Below, in pieces: positions 23,378 through 37,650 of a stretch of 64,000 bases of DNA. Each line of letters opens with the position of its first letter. Position 1 is the first letter of the stretch. A program made the position numbers and the translations under genes. This DNA comes from Odiellus spinosus (lineage: Eukaryota > Arthropoda > Arachnida > Opiliones > Phalangiidae). Below the pieces are notes generated by a model. That model saw only the letters and a list, made by a program, of their open reading frames with translations, made no database searches and had not been told where the DNA came from. The stretch covers positions 19,532,442 to 19,596,441 of the forward strand of contig OY987232.1 of assembly GCA_963920705.1 (NCBI GenBank). Reading direction: 5' to 3'.

Positions 23378-25318
23378 TCTACTTCTGGCTTTGTCTATGC
23401 CTACATTTAGAAAGTTGATTTTTGGCCACTGGAAATTGCGTGTGAATGGGGCATATTTCTTTCGACTGGTTTAGAGTATAAGGCGCCCATATCTCATCAG
23501 TATATCGAAAGATGATTTCCCGCCATTCTCCCGTCCCTTCATCGTCAACACCTTTCAATCAGCGTCCGTTCTTTTGTCCTTTCCCCAACGTCTTTAGAAA
23601 CTCTTCGATATGACGCTATCTCGTGCCAAAGTTTTCTCCTCATTTTCTTTGACTCGGAGAAATCTGGCTCAAGGAACTTTCTTTTGTCCAAAGTTTTTCC
23701 CCAAAAAGTTGTTCTATATTTACAGATATTGAAGATATTCTTGGCCCACATATTTAATATATTTCATATTTATCCAAAATCGAACTTTTCTAATCATACC
23801 ATCTGACTTTTTCTGGTTATTACTAACTTGATATTAGGTAGGTTTAGCGAAGGTTATAGAAATAAAATGGAAATAGCGTACCTTGTAGTTGTTAATTAAC
23901 AGTAAACACGTGATTCATAAACACCATTTAAAATAATAGTTCTAGTTGCAGTCAAAACTGGAATAGTTCTATAAGGACTTTACTCCTATTTCTACCATTT
24001 CTCACAAGGCGGATTGAATTATTATTTTTAGTTAAGGGTCTGTGTTAATTCAGAAATTAATGTTTTTGCGAACTCTTTACGAGGAAAAGCAACTAAAACC
24101 CCACTAAAATAAACGGTAAACACCTATTTATAACTAGAATTTTTATTTCAAAAGCAACGAGTGAGTTTAAAAAGCAATTTCAACTTGTTTGTGCAAAGCT
24201 AGAATTTCGAATTCAATATAAAAGTTAACACCATTGACTGAAACTTCACTCTATTGCAGGATCCAATTAAATGCAAATTCAGTCATTTTAGCTTCAACAA
24301 TTTCTGGGTTCTAGGAAATCCGTTTCTCTAGCGCAAACGAATAATATACAATAAGTAAATAACCATTGGGTAAACCGTTTCTAGTCCACAACACGAAAAA
24401 CATTTAAAATTCTAAATATATTTATATTTTGAAAACTTTTCAAGGGAAACTCGGGTACAAAATAAGCTAGAAAAGAAGGCGACTTTAAAGAATATTTAAA
24501 ACTTGTAGATAATCCCTTTAAACATTAAAATTATATTGAATTAATTATGAAGCAACGAACTTAAGCCTTGGCCTATTTTTTTCCCTTTCCTTTATATTAA
24601 CTTGGAGCTTCGATTTTTGTCCTATTGCTATCTAACTCTTATGATATGTTGCCGAAAAGTTTCAATCACAGGAAGGGTGGAGAGGGTTGAAAAGTACTTC
24701 GAAGGAAGAACCGCTTTCTACTTTTATGGCTTTCACTTTTTCAAAAACTTACTTTCCAACGTTTTACTACTAATATATATACGTCGGTTTTTACCGTGAA
24801 ATGGCTGCAGTGTATTCTACAGGTGTTAGGCTTAGCTACCGTACGAAAGGATATCAAAAGGGGAAAGAGGGAATTATATACAGACCCATCCTTTTTCCAC
24901 ATAATCGAGATGGTTTCGCTTTATTCCTTATATAAGTCAACCCCTCCAAAGTTTAGTTCGCACTGCACATTTTTTATTAAATATCAGAGTACTCTTAGAC
25001 ACTTTTTCCATTGTTTTAATGTTAGTTTATGTCTTAGTCAAGCTGAATTTTATTCTCAGTGAATGAGATTGAATCATTGCCTTCTGATATGTATTGTCTC
25101 CTATTGCCTTAATATTTAAAATATTCAATTCTCTTGGTAAATACGTCTGTCTGTCGGTGGGTAACGCTAAAATGTAAACGCAATCTTAAACCTCTTGAGT
25201 TTCATAATCATTTACATAATACATTAAAGATAATTTAAATTAAAACGCTTTGCAAAAAATATAATCAGGAAATCATTAAGCCTAATTGAATAAAACTAAA
25301 AAATATTCTATGATAGAA

Positions 25319-25601
25319 TCAAGAAGGATCAGATAAGGAGAGGAAATGTGGGGACGGCGCGGCTCCTACTGCGTCGGCCTAAACTCCCACTCTGGGAGAA
25401 CGGGGGTAGAGACGTTTCGTGGTAAAATGTTGTCACGTGGGTAAAACGAATCCTTTATGAGACGCGCTAGCTAGCGACCACGTGACAACAGTTTACCTCG
25501 AGAATTTCCTATCCCCCCTTTCCACCCGAGTGGGAGGTTGGCTCTTCTCTCTCTAACTCAACGCAGCCCCACATTTCCTCTCCTTATCTGATCCTTCTTG
25601 A
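25319..25601. mobile_element. MITE with long terminal inverted repeats and TAGAA target duplication
   Basis: Starts TCAAGAAGGATCAGATAAGG and continues AGAGGAAATGTGGGG; ends with the exact reverse complement (CCCCACATTTCCTCTCC ... GATCCTTCTTGA). Both sides carry TAGAA (25314-25318 and 25602-25606). The GC-rich interior includes a CACGTG pair (TGTTGTCACGTGG / CCACGTGACAACA) that inverts, so most of the 283 bp can fold into one hairpin. No open frame for a transposase. Confidence 0.85.
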
Positions 25602-27920
25602 TAGAATAAATCCTTTTTAATGGTCAATGAAACCTAACACGTGATCAATTTTAACACGTGATCTATTTTAAATAGTCCTAATCCAACAGTAAACAAAAAT
25701 TACGAACAAATTTAAAACTTATCGTGAAAATAGGCTTAGCTTTAGTAAGGAATTATTGAGTATGAACGCGACCTTATTTTTGGTGCTTGGCGTATCGACT
25801 ATCGAGCGAGCAACTCTTTTCGTTGGCGGGGAATGATTTCTTCCGCAAACTATTTCGATTATGGACCAAAAAGGTGTCATCACTGTTAAAGTATAACCTT
25901 CTCTTTCCCGAGAAAAGAAAATCTATAAAGAGGAAGACAGTGAACTGGCCCAGAATATAAGATATATCTGTAATAAAACTAGCAATATCGCCCGTCAAAA
26001 TGGGGATATGAAAAGAAAAAAAGTTTCATCTAAAAATAAGAAGCTTTGAAAGTATATTGGATTCATAAAAGCATTCTTAAAAGTTTAAACTTTAGATAAA
26101 GTTCAACGAATATTTCACGAACTCCAAATGGAAATTGAGTTACATTTTCGGAAAGATCGTTAAAAAACGATTCAAAATATATACATACATATGCAAAATA
26201 GAACAAATTTTAAAATTAAAATTCCCAGCAATACTACGTCATCACTATGATCACGTGATTTCTCTATTCTGTATTACGTCACAGTGTCTCTAGTTCGTTA
26301 TTGATCGAGATGTTTTTCAGATATTAAACATTTGCCTAATTACGTTAATAGTTCCGTAACTTCCGTCTGTTTTAATTGATGCAGAAATGAAAATTCCCTT
26401 CCACATTTCGTACAATGTAGTGTATTTATTGTTGCCACGTTAGTGTCGGTACAATTCCCCCGAACAATGGATAGAAACCAGTTTCTTCTATGGTTTCACT
26501 GTCCACTCTATTCCTTTTGGCTTTATGGATGGCCTGACTCTGAATCTATACCCTTCGGGGTCTTAGTTTTTCTTTTGTTTGTCAAAGAGATTACGGCGAA
26601 ACTTTTCTATCTGGGGTTCTTCAATTGTCTAACAAGGCTGATCTCGAGTCTCGCTTCTCGTTATCCATTGCAAAGCGATTTGTTAATGAAATCAAACAAG
26701 TATAATGGGCCAAGCTCTTACGCGAACAAAGAGAAAGATCCGTGAAAGAAAAAAAAGGGAATCTCTTTGTTTAACAACGGCGAAGTCCATTTATCCCGAA
26801 GCCACTTTCAAAACCCTAAGTTTCTACTTTGTCATGCGATCGGAGATCGTGTTGAATCAATACACTTTTTTCGCCTTTTACAAAGTTAGAAGTTACTATC
26901 TATTAGTTGTTGATCTTATCGTAAGTTTATTACTAGTTTATTATAAGTTAATGTTGAAAACCATATCACTAACTTATTCACTATGATTAACTTATGGTAA
27001 CTATAAAATCATGCCTATTCCCATAAATTAAGTTAAAGATTTTTCTGGGAGTTTTGTTTATGGGTTGTTCACTTCTCTCCCAAAGGGATTTTGTTACTTC
27101 TGCTATTAATAAGTCCGAACAAAAATTCTTTATTCATGATTTAGTGACCAAAACGTTTCTAGGTGGCGTTGATGCCTTGTCGTCTGCTTAGGTACTGATA
27201 TTTGCGTGCAGGCTTAGAATATGGTCTCTTCCATACCTCAGCTGGTAAGATTAGTAGTCTCCCTAAATTAACTAGTCCCTGGTAGCAGTGACTATCAGGT
27301 TTTGAATTAAAAACTGCCCCACGCAATTAATAAACTAGTTCTTGACTCGTATACAGGCTTGGATATAAGGCACTAGTCACGGCATTTGACTACTAAAATT
27401 AATAGAAATCAGGGGGATAACTAATCAATTTGACTAGTAAAATATTTACCTACATTTTAATATTCATAAAATCCAAAAAAGGGGAGAAACGAGATTATAC
27501 ACGAGTGGGATAAGCTTAAATTCAGTCCTCGCCAATACGACTTACGAGATGGGTAAAGCATAATATTAATATGGTCTTTCCTTCTTGTTTCATGCCCTTA
27601 TGTTTACCCCCCAGTCCCTGCCTCCCTGTTCATAGTGAAGTGACTAGACGAATTTGAGTGCATCATTAAAGTTTGACATTTTGACTGGATTATAATTATA
27701 AAACAACGGAATATAAATGACCGCGTCTGATAAAGATCATGTACGTTTAACTTTTAAATTACAATAGTACAAAATTATTAGAATATGAACGTTTCTGATA
27801 TAATATAACCTTAAGAAATCCTTGTGATTATGAATTTATGACCAAGGCTTAGATATTAAATATAGAATTAGTCCCTAAAGTGTCTAGTTAAACTTAATTT
27901 TATTGATTTAATTTAATTAG

Positions 27921-29754
<1,834 letters not shown>

Positions 29755-29798
29755 ATTAAATTAGACGCTTATTTGTTTCCTATTGAATTGTACTTTTT

Positions 29799-29804
29799 AA
29801 TAAA
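29799..29804 (+). other. Polyadenylation signal of Rpt6
   Basis: AATAAA 45 bases after the Rpt6 stop codon, the first canonical signal in the 3' flank. Confidence 0.6.
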
Positions 29805-31456
29805 TATTAACGGAATTTCAAGTTTTGGCCGATTTAAATATAATTTATAGATGTCAAATTTCTATTAAAGTAACCAGGAAATATCCTCGTTTTTTCAAAA
29901 GCCTTAATTTGGAAGAAATAATCAACAATAACAATAAAAATATATGTCGAATTCACATTACATTTTAAGATTATGTTCAGCCCTGATCTTGTTTAAAAGA
30001 GACGAAGCTAGGTATGTACTATGTAGGCATAATATGAAGATTAGTAATTATAATAATATATATATTTCGCAAATAAAATTGTAGGCGACCACAGAGGAAA
30101 AGCCTATTAGTAGTGGTCTTCAGACAACATGAACAAAATCGGCGCCTTCATATTCATAAATATTGAAAATAACCAAAAGAAAAATAATTTCATATTATTT
30201 CTGGTCGAGGTTATGACCAGCCCAGATTTAATTTTCAAATCTTTCTGTCGTCTGCTCTTATAACCGAAACGGGCGGGAAGTCGCCGGTCGGGAGCAACCA
30301 GAACAGTGGATAAAGAGTTCGTTAACGGCGGAACTGTTCTTATTTCATGAAAAACTAAGGTAATTAATGCATCTTTAATTATTTTTAATGAAAATTAAAA
30401 GAAACCAATGAAATTTGATAAGATTGGTATCTTTTAATCACGCATTCAAATCAGACAGGCTCTATAATGGCATGTCACCCTTCAGGCCTAGCAGGGCGCA
30501 GGCTAGCATTGTGGCAATTGCTTTAAATTTACAAGGCGCTAAATTGTAGGCAACTTGTATTTCAAATTTAATAACGTATAAATTTAAGAAACGCATAAAT
30601 TATTTTTATTTCATTCAATAATTCAACAATTTTGACAAAGTTTTAAAATAATAATGGCCACTGCCCAAAATCGTAGCTTTACGACCCAAAACCACACTCG
30701 TTCTTAATTACGGCTTAGTCATGGTAGAATTAATTAAACTTATTAGCAGATATAAGTTGATACAAATATTATAAACTTCAGCCTTATCAGCGAACTCAAT
30801 TTTAACGAATCCAGTTCGAAATTTCATATTATAACCTATTTAACAGCGAGCTATTCGTAATTTTTCAACTTGCAGCGGAAATTAAAGTAATTTAATCGAA
30901 GCCAATCATTTTAAACAAATAAATTTAAGCTTATAAGAATAATAACATTAACGAAATAGTTAAAATAAATTTTTTAAACAGTTAAGCCTTTTGATATTAA
31001 GATTTAGGCCATATAGCAGTTAAGCCTTGGTTCTGATTATTTTAAAAGTTTTAATTCAATAATTTAATGACTGTATAAAAACGTATTTAAAAATCATTTC
31101 AAAAATGGTAAAGTGGTTGGTTTGGAAACTTGTAACGCGTAGACAAACCTAATTTTGTATCTCATCCCGTAACAGTAAACAAGTTTTAATAATTTATAAC
31201 GTTTGCTAGAACACATTGAAATTGGTGGTGAAAAGTTAGATAATCCATTACTTTACGGTTTATCGTAAAATTTGGTTCTTCATTCAACTTTTCAAAGTTA
31301 AAAACAATCACCGTATTTTAGAAACTTAACTTTTTGAGATCAAAGGAATCAAAGGGTTCCAAATTGAATAAGTTTGAAAAATTAACATTTAGCGTTAAAC
31401 AGATTAATTTTTCACTTTTTTTTGGTTATAGTAAAAATTAAAACGTGATTTTTATT
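29805..31456. other. Spacer between Rpt6 and M-Ras copy 1
   Basis: AT-rich, no supported gene. From about 30560 on it is alignable with 35165-35956 and forms the 3' flank of the duplicated M-Ras unit (see the duplication entries). Confidence 0.5.
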
Positions 31457-33366
31457 TTATAGCAGGACGCATTTCTTGGAAGATTTCCATATATCTCTTC
31501 TCCGCTTTTTGTCAACCAACGGTGGCTGATTTCTGAAATTGGTAAGTGGAATTTTTGCTTTGAAAACGTGTAAACTCGACTTAATTTAGGACTTATTTGG
31601 TTTGAAACCCCCAAACTTGACTTAATTTAGGGCTTTTTTGTTTGAAAACCCGTAAACTTACCCTAATTTAGTTAAAAAATCTTTTTTAAAACCCATAAAA
31701 TTATCAATTAAGGCTTAGAAACTTATTCCCATAAATTTTTCGAACCAAGGCTTAGCTACTTTATAAATTATACCTACCTAATAATGCGTACAACTTCGTG
31801 AAAAGCTGCGTCCACGTTGAGTGGTGGATCTTTGGCACTTGTCTCAATGTAAGAAATCTGATGAAACGAAACAAATTATTTACTCGAGTCTAGTTTAGCT
31901 AATAAATGGTCCCTTACTTTGAGCTGACTCGCTAATTCACGACCCATATCTTCCGTAACTTTACGTAGATGAACAAGATCAATTTTATTGGCAACAAGTA
32001 GCATTGGGTACGAATCTCTAAGAATTCGTACCAAATTTTAGTTTTTAGATTAAAAGTTATTTAGTTCAACACACCTGTCTTTAACTCTGAGAATTTGTGT
32101 GTGAAAATGACGTATATTCTCGAAGCTTTGCTTGTCAGTTACGCTATAAACTAATAAAAAACCATCTCCTTTTCTCATATATTGTTCACGCATTGCGCTG
32201 AATTCTTCCTGACCAGCTGTGTCTAAAACTATACAAGAAAAAAGACTTAATTTTAAAAACCAAAGCTTAGATAATTTTTCCCACCCAGGCTTAGCCAATT
32301 TTTCCCACCCAGGCTTAGCCAATTTTTCCCCCCCCAGGCTTAGCCAATTTTTCCCACCCAAGCTTAGCCAATTTTTCCCACCCAAGCTTAGCCAATTTTT
32401 CCCACCCAAGCTTAGCCAATTTTTCCCACCCAAGCTTAGCCAATTTTTCCCACCCAAGCTTAGCCAATTTTTCCCACCCAAGCTTAGCCAATTTTTCCCA
32501 CCCAAGCTTAGCCAATTTTTCCCACCCAAGCTTAGCCAATTTTTCCCACCCAAGCTTAGCCAATTTTTCCCACCCAAGCTTAGCCAATTTTTCCCACCCA
32601 AGCTTAGCCAATTTTTCCCACCCAAGCTTAGCCAATTTTTCCCACCCAAGCTTAGCCAATTTTTCCCACCCAAGCTTAGCCAATTTTTCCCACCCAAGCT
32701 TAGCCAATTTTTCCCACCCAAGCTTAGCCAATTTTTCCCACCCAAGCTTAGCCAATTTTTCCCACCCAAGCTTAGCCAATTTCCTCCAACCAAAGCTTAG
32801 CAATTTTCCCCCCCACCAAGGCTTAGCAATTTTCCCCCCACCAAGGCTTAGCAATTTTCCCCCCCACCAAGGCTTAGCAATTTTCCCCCCCACCAAGGCT
32901 TAGCAATTTTCCCCCCACCAAGGCTTAGCAATTTTCCCCCCACCAAGGCTTAGCAATTTTCCCCCCCACCAAGGCTTAGCAATTTTCCCCCCCACCAAGG
33001 CTTAGCAATTTTCCCCACCCACCAAGGCTTAGCAATTTTCCCCACCCACCAAGGCTTAGCAATTTTCCCCCCCACCAAGGCTTAGCAATTCCCCCCCCCC
33101 CCCCCACCAAAGCTTAGCCAATTTTTCCCCCCACCAAGGCTTAGCAATTTTCCAAACCATATAACCTCTTTGCAATAGTTACCATCTAAAATACACCACT
33201 GTCCATCTATTTCCGTGTGTTGTATATAAGAATCTTCGATGGTTGGATCGTAATCCGTAACAAATAGTTTCTGGAAGAACTGTATTGTCAATGCTGATTT
33301 TCCCACACCACCGTCACCCACGACCACCAAACGGGAAGTAGGGATGTCATTTGGAGGTTTAGACAT
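31457..33366 (-). CDS. M-Ras-type small GTPase, copy 1
   Basis: Intact five-exon minus-strand gene of 197 residues: 33366-33183, 32228-32075, 32017-31918, 31857-31778, 31532-31457. A membrane-anchored Ras-family switch. Motifs in order: P-loop GDGGVGKSA (17-25), switch [10 protein letters not shown] (39-47), switch [14 protein letters not shown] base recognition, ETSAK. The C terminus is polybasic ([13 protein letters not shown]) and ends in the CAAX box CVLL; the final leucine predicts geranylgeranylation. [15 protein letters not shown] and the [19 protein letters not shown] run match M-Ras better than R-Ras or H-Ras. Intron 1 (954 bp) is almost entirely a minisatellite. Copy 2 lies about 3.7 kb upstream in gene direction, same strand, same exon sizes. 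Confidence 0.95.
32276..33150. repeat. GCTTAG minisatellite filling intron 1 of M-Ras copy 1
   Basis: Two related unit types. From about 32276 to 32780 there are some 21 near-perfect copies of the 24-bp unit TTAGCCAATTTTTCCCACCC-AAGC. From about 32790 to 33150 there are some 13-14 copies of a 25-27-bp unit CCACCAAGGCTTAGCAATTT-TCCCC with variable C runs, including a stretch of about 15 C near 33090. Because 24 is a multiple of three, the first block is open in several frames on both strands, but it lies between proven splice sites and is non-coding. Confidence 0.95.
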
Positions 33367-33614
33367 GTTTATAATCTCTTTAACCGTTAGAAATAGTTTT
33401 ATTCTGATATCGAGGCCACTACCATTTACTTGAATGAGAATTTACGCGAGAAATCATTGTTTTATGCAAAAGATAGGCGTAGTACAGCTGCTTTTCATGT
33501 ATAGGCGTCCTTCTAGCATCATCTGGCACAAAAAATAGGCGCGCAGAAGCCAAGATTCACTCTAGTGATGTTGTATTCATGTATTTAAATGTACCTACAA
33601 AAAGAAACAAAAAA

Positions 33615-33760
33615 CTTAAAGGGGCTATCTGCTATTTTGAAATCCCCTTTAAAGTCGCCTTCTTTGCTAGCTTAGCAGACGACATTGACCATAAATTGTA
33701 CAGTCAAAGCTAGGCTGTGCATAATGGTAGACGATTTTAAAGGCCCTATCTGAGTGTTTA
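33615..33760. repeat. Element H arm upstream of M-Ras copy 1
   Basis: GGGGCTATCTGCTATTTTGA, CCCCTTTAAAGTCGCCTTCT, AGCTTAGCAGACGAC and GTACAGTCAAAGCTAGGCTG match the left arm of the large inverted repeat at 37296-37650. Only part of the element is preserved. Confidence 0.65.
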
Positions 33761-35164
33761 CTGTATAGTGCATATTTGGAGGTCATTATGCAGAATAATA
33801 ATAATGTTTTATTAGTATGTATTAGCCCAATTTCATAGGCTAAAAGTGCTCGATTCATCATTCAGAACCAATTTAGTTACAACATTTTACAGATTTGGCT
33901 AACAAAATAATTCTCCCATGTTTATTCATGTCCCAATTAATATTTTTTAAATCCCTGGTGGCATGAGACTTTAACATTTTAACTAAATCTTTATTAGTTA
34001 ATTTCTAGCATGAATTTCTATATTATGACTAACCAAGGCCCACTGTGATATTATACAAAAGGCAGGCCGGTTATAATTTCCTAACCAATTGACCCAGTAA
34101 ATGTAAAATTTATTAAGCTTAAAAAAACGCGTAATTATCAGTGCAAAAAATTGATTTAAATCAAATATTTTATACCTATTTTAGACATCCACTTTGTATG
34201 CGGTTTTTATACCCTTTATAGCTTTACTATCACAAAAAAATATGGGCTATGAACCCTATATATGAAAGGGCTGCGTTTAGCGACGCATACCGAAGAGTCC
34301 GGTAGACTACCGGTTAATATATTTTGTATTTAAAATCGTAGGAAGTTTAGGTTTCACAATATAAGGGTTCAATTAAATTTTATTAACAGGCTTAATTGTT
34401 TAAATTTGCTAAAAAATAATTGTAGGTCACGTAACTCTATAGCTCGCGTATTCTATAGATATAGAAACGCGGCCCTTCTTTGCTACTTCGGTTAGTTACT
34501 TAGAGATAATAATAACAAACTTATGATTACACGCGAAGACGCGTGAACTTTCAAATAGGGGCCAAGGTCGCGCGTGCGCGGTAGAAAGCCGTCAAGGTCG
34601 CACAATCCAGGGAAGCGGGAATTAAATAATAGAAATAGTGTACGATTACGACGCGCTTGCGCGATAAAAGCAGCCGCCGCCACCTGCGCTAGTATTTCCC
34701 ACCCATTCCTTCAATGAAAAATCCCGCAGCCAATGGAAAGAGAGTATAAGGAATTTCCTATCGCGTCTGAAGTCGCCGCGGGTAGTAGAAACCCGGAAGT
34801 CTATCTCCCTCCCGCGGAGTACGGGCCCGTAATATTGCGTGATTCTCCCACACATTCCGACAATGAAAATTACTACAGCCAATGAAAGGAGAGTATAATA
34901 TTAGGTGGGGAAATATTACGTATACAGTAGGCCTAGCGTTTTTTTTGGTCTAAAAAATGTCAGCGTCTTTTTTATACTTTAGGCTTAGGTGGTAGTTGGA
35001 ATGTATGGAATTCATGGGTGTCCTTTTAATTTTGTTTATGTCTGTCTTCAATAAACGGATCGAGTACTCGTTTTTATCGAGTACTCGTTTCTAATGAGTA
35101 CATTTATAGGAATTGAATTGAGTACTCGTTTTTATCGAGTATAATTTATAAAAATTGTAGAAAT
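33761..35164. other. Spacer between the duplicated M-Ras units
   Basis: Contains the GC-rich element G copy (34491-34904) and a cluster of GAGTACTCGTTT palindromes (about 35060-35145). No gene supported; short open frames near 34500-34880 fall inside element G. Confidence 0.5.
34491..34904 (+). repeat. GC-rich dispersed element G, copy 1
   Basis: About 414 bp running from GTTAGTTACTTAGAGATAAT through GCGCGTGCGCGGTAGAAAGC to CAGCCAATGAAAGGAGAGTA. A second copy lies in reverse orientation at 62925-63368. The right half has an internal imperfect duplication, CCCACCCATTCCTTCAATGA ... CAGCCAATGGAAAGAG and CCCACACATTCCGACAATGA ... CAGCCAATGAAAGGAG. GC content is far above the surroundings. Confidence 0.8.
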
Positions 35165-35956
35165 AAAAACGCGTAATTTACGAAAAGCATAAATTATTAT
35201 TTTATTTAAAATAATTCAAGTTTTGACAGAATTTATAAATGGTAATGGCCAAGGCCCGAAATTGTAGCTGTACCCGAATCAAAACTTATTTCGCATTCTT
35301 AGTTAAGGTTTAGTTTATTAGTAAAGGAACTATATGGTAGACTTAGTTATAATTAAATTTAATAATATATGCGATTATGTTTTGATATAGACTGTAATTG
35401 CTACAAATTTCGGAAACCGTAGCATTTTAGACAAAAAAATCCAATTAACAGTTGGTTATTTATTTAGTTTGACAATTTGTTCGAGTAAAGTAAGACTTAA
35501 AAGTATAAAATAGCTTAACAAAATAGTTATAGTTTACGTTAAGCAAATTTTTAATTTTCCCTCGTTAACTTTCATCAAGTTAAAGAAGGTGACCACCATT
35601 TTGGGGTGTTTTTATAAAAACTTAAAACTGAAAAAGGTCCATAATCAATTTACAGTAAAACCTTGTTATAATTGCTGTAAATATATTTAAATTAGGCCTA
35701 GTTTTAGGTAGTAAATCTTTTAACTCTACCCAGTTAGAGGTTAAGCCTATTTAGGGCCTACTTTTAGCAGACGAAAAAAGATCAAAATCTCCCGCTGCAA
35801 AACCAAGGCTTAGCACACTATAACAAAACAGATTATTCAAGGTTTTACTCTAGATCTGAAATATTTGGTGTATGTTAAACAAGTAACGCGCGTGTCAGCG
35901 TGTGTTATAAAAAAAACATTAATATAAGCGCTGGTTTTAACGTGATTTTTTTTTAT

Positions 35957-37046
35957 TTACAGCAGAACGCATTTCTTTGAAGATTTCCATATATCTCTTC
36001 GGCGCTTTTTGTCCAACAATGGAGGCTGATTTCTGCAATTGGTAAGTTAAATTTAAAATTAATTACAACCCGGTACTTTTTTGTTATAAAAACCCCGTAA
36101 ATTAGGGAAACAAAGGCTTAGCAAACTGCCGATTAATTTTTAACCACGGCTTAAGTGCTTCCTACCTAATAATGCGCACAACTTCGTGAAAAGCTGCGTC
36201 CACGTTGAGTGGTGGATCTTTGGCACTTGTTTCAATGTAAGAAATCTGATGAAACGATACAAATTATTTACTCGAGTTTTGTTTAGCTAATAACGGTCTC
36301 TTACTTTGAGCTGACTCGCTAATTCACGACCCATATCTTCCGTGACTTTACGTAGATGAACAAGATCAATTTTATTGGCAACAAGTAGCATAGGATATTC
36401 GTTTCTGATAATTTATCAAAATTTAGTTTCGTAGATCTAAATTTAAAATTTAATTTAGTCGACGTACCTGTCTTTCAGCCTGAGAATTGTGGTATGAAAA
36501 TTTGGTATGTTCTCGTAGCTTTGCTTGTCCGTTACGCTATAAACTAATAAAAAACCATCTCCTACTCTCATATATTGTTCACGCATTGCGCTGAATTCTT
36601 CCTGACCAGCGGTGTCTAAAACTTTATGAAATTAAACAAAATTTATGACCAAAAGTTAATAAAAAACTTTAAGTATTAGCAACTCCCCTTATCTTTCAAA
36701 CCAAGGCTTAGCAACGTTCCCCTAATCTTTTAAACCAAGGCTTAGCAACGTTCCCCTAATCTTTTAAACCAAGGCTTAGCAACTTTCCCGAATCATTCAA
36801 ACCAAGGCTTAGCAACTATTACTTTGTAAATTTTAGACCTATTTAAATAAGGAAAACCTTACCATCTAAAATACACCACTGTCCATCTATTTCCGTGTGT
36901 TGTATATAAGAATCTTCGATGGTTGGATCGTAATCCGTAACAAATAGTTTCTGGAAGAACTGTATAGTCAATGCTGATTTTCCCACACCACCGTCACCGA
37001 CAATCACCAAACGGGAGGTTGGGATGTCATTTGGAGGCTTTGACAT
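35957..37046 (-). CDS. M-Ras-type small GTPase, copy 2
   Basis: Intact five-exon minus-strand gene of 197 residues with exon sizes identical to copy 1 (184, 154, 100, 80, 76 nt): 37046-36863, 36621-36468, 36404-36305, 36245-36166, 36032-35957. All GTPase motifs are present ([35 protein letters not shown]) and it ends KKCVLL. Differences from copy 1 cluster in exon 2 ([17 protein letters not shown] versus [17 protein letters not shown]) and at the start of exon 3 (NEYPM versus DSYPM), a region beside the interswitch, so the two products may differ in effectors (inference). Intron 1 is 241 bp and holds only a short ancestral-looking version of the array that fills copy 1's intron. Confidence 0.95.
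36690..36815. repeat. Short CCAAGGCTTAG array in intron 1 of M-Ras copy 2
   Basis: Four to five units of about 33 bp: AAACCAAGGCTTAGCAACGT followed by TCCCCTAATCTTTT. It occupies the same intron position as the 875-bp array of copy 1, and its core word CCAAGGCTTAGCAA is shared. Confidence 0.9.
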
Positions 37047-37295
37047 GGTTTTTGTTTCTCTTTGAGCGCGAGATGTTAGTTGTTTTACTCAAAAATCGAG
37101 TCCACTACGATTATCTTAGTCTTAGTTGTATTCTCACGAAAGAATTTCATAATGTTTTAGTTAAAATTCATCAGCTTTTCATGTTTAGGCCCTTTTTTTT
37201 TTTTTTTTGTTTGAAAGAGTAGTTTCACGCGAGTAACACTGCGTTAGTTTCTATAGCAATAAATCTGCGCATGAACCTATGTAAAGAAGTAAGAA

Positions 37296-37650
37296 AACTT
37301 TAAAGGGACTATCTGTGATTTTTAAAACCCCTTTAAAGTCGCCTTCTTTTCTAGCTTAGCAGACGACGTTGTACAGTCAAAGCTAGGCTGTGTACATATG
37401 GGAAGAGCAGATAGTACCTTTAAAAAACAAAACCAAACATCGTCTGCTAAGCATGAAAAAAAAAAACAATTTTAAAAGGACTTTAAAGGCCCTATCTGCT
37501 CTGAAACTTGCCCCTTTAAAATGCTCTTCCCTTACGCACGCAGCCTAGCTTTTACTGTACAACTTGTTTTGTACAACGTCGTCTGCTAAGCTTGAAAAGA
37601 AGGCGACTTTAAAGGGGATTTTAAAACCGCAGATAGTCCCTTCAAACCCA
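37296..37650. repeat. Long inverted repeat (element H)
   Basis: The left arm (about 37296-37400: CTTTAAAGGGACTATCTG ... AGTCGCCTTCTTTTCTAGCT ... GCAGACGACGTTGTAC ... AAGCTAGGC) is mirrored on the right (about 37540-37650: GCCTAGCTTTTACTGTAC ... GTACAACGTCGTCTGCTAAG ... AAGAAGGCGACTTTAAAGGG ... CAGATAGTCCC). An inner pair, GGGAAGAGCAGATAG / CTATCTGCTCTGAAAC..GCTCTTCCC, also folds back. The whole can form a near-complete hairpin. Confidence 0.8.

Larger units (their letters stand above)
22380..27920. other. Intergenic region, mostly unassigned
   Basis: Contains MITE family 1 copy 2 (23061-23377), a TAGAA-flanked MITE (25319-25601), a family D end (about 25672-25745) and a family A fragment (26124-26290). 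Open frames at 26443-26745 and 26705-26986 lie in a somewhat GC-richer stretch, but I could not connect them by splice sites or match them to a family. Confidence 0.5.
30560..34230. repeat. Segmental duplication, unit 1 (contains M-Ras copy 1)
   Basis: The flanks match unit 2 at 35165-38190. Downstream: CATAAATTATT ... TTTTGACA ... GGTAATGGCCA-type words at 30590-30740 versus 35180-35330. Upstream: CCTTTAAAGTCGCCTTCTTT and AGCTTAGCAGACGAC at 33650-33690 versus 37330-37370, and ATGACTAACCAAGGCC at 34025 versus 37987. Exons are far more conserved than flanks, so the duplication is not very recent. Confidence 0.75.

Noticed and set aside
26443-26986. Two overlapping plus-strand frames with hydrophobic segments
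   Set aside because: Considered as exons of a membrane protein, but no in-phase splice partners or recognisable motifs; left unassigned.
31457-31532. Apparent premature stop in the last exon of M-Ras copy 1
   Set aside because: Seen only when read in the wrong phase. With the AG|A phase from exon 4 the exon reads through to KKCVLL and TAA.
32050-32896. Long open frames of 190-250 codons with 8-residue repeats on both strands
   Set aside because: They arise from the 24-bp intron array of M-Ras copy 1 (unit divisible by three). Splice sites of M-Ras exons 1 and 2 place the whole array in an intron.
34492-34882. Small minus-strand frames in a GC-rich stretch
   Set aside because: They fall inside element G, which recurs at 62925-63368 with frames broken.
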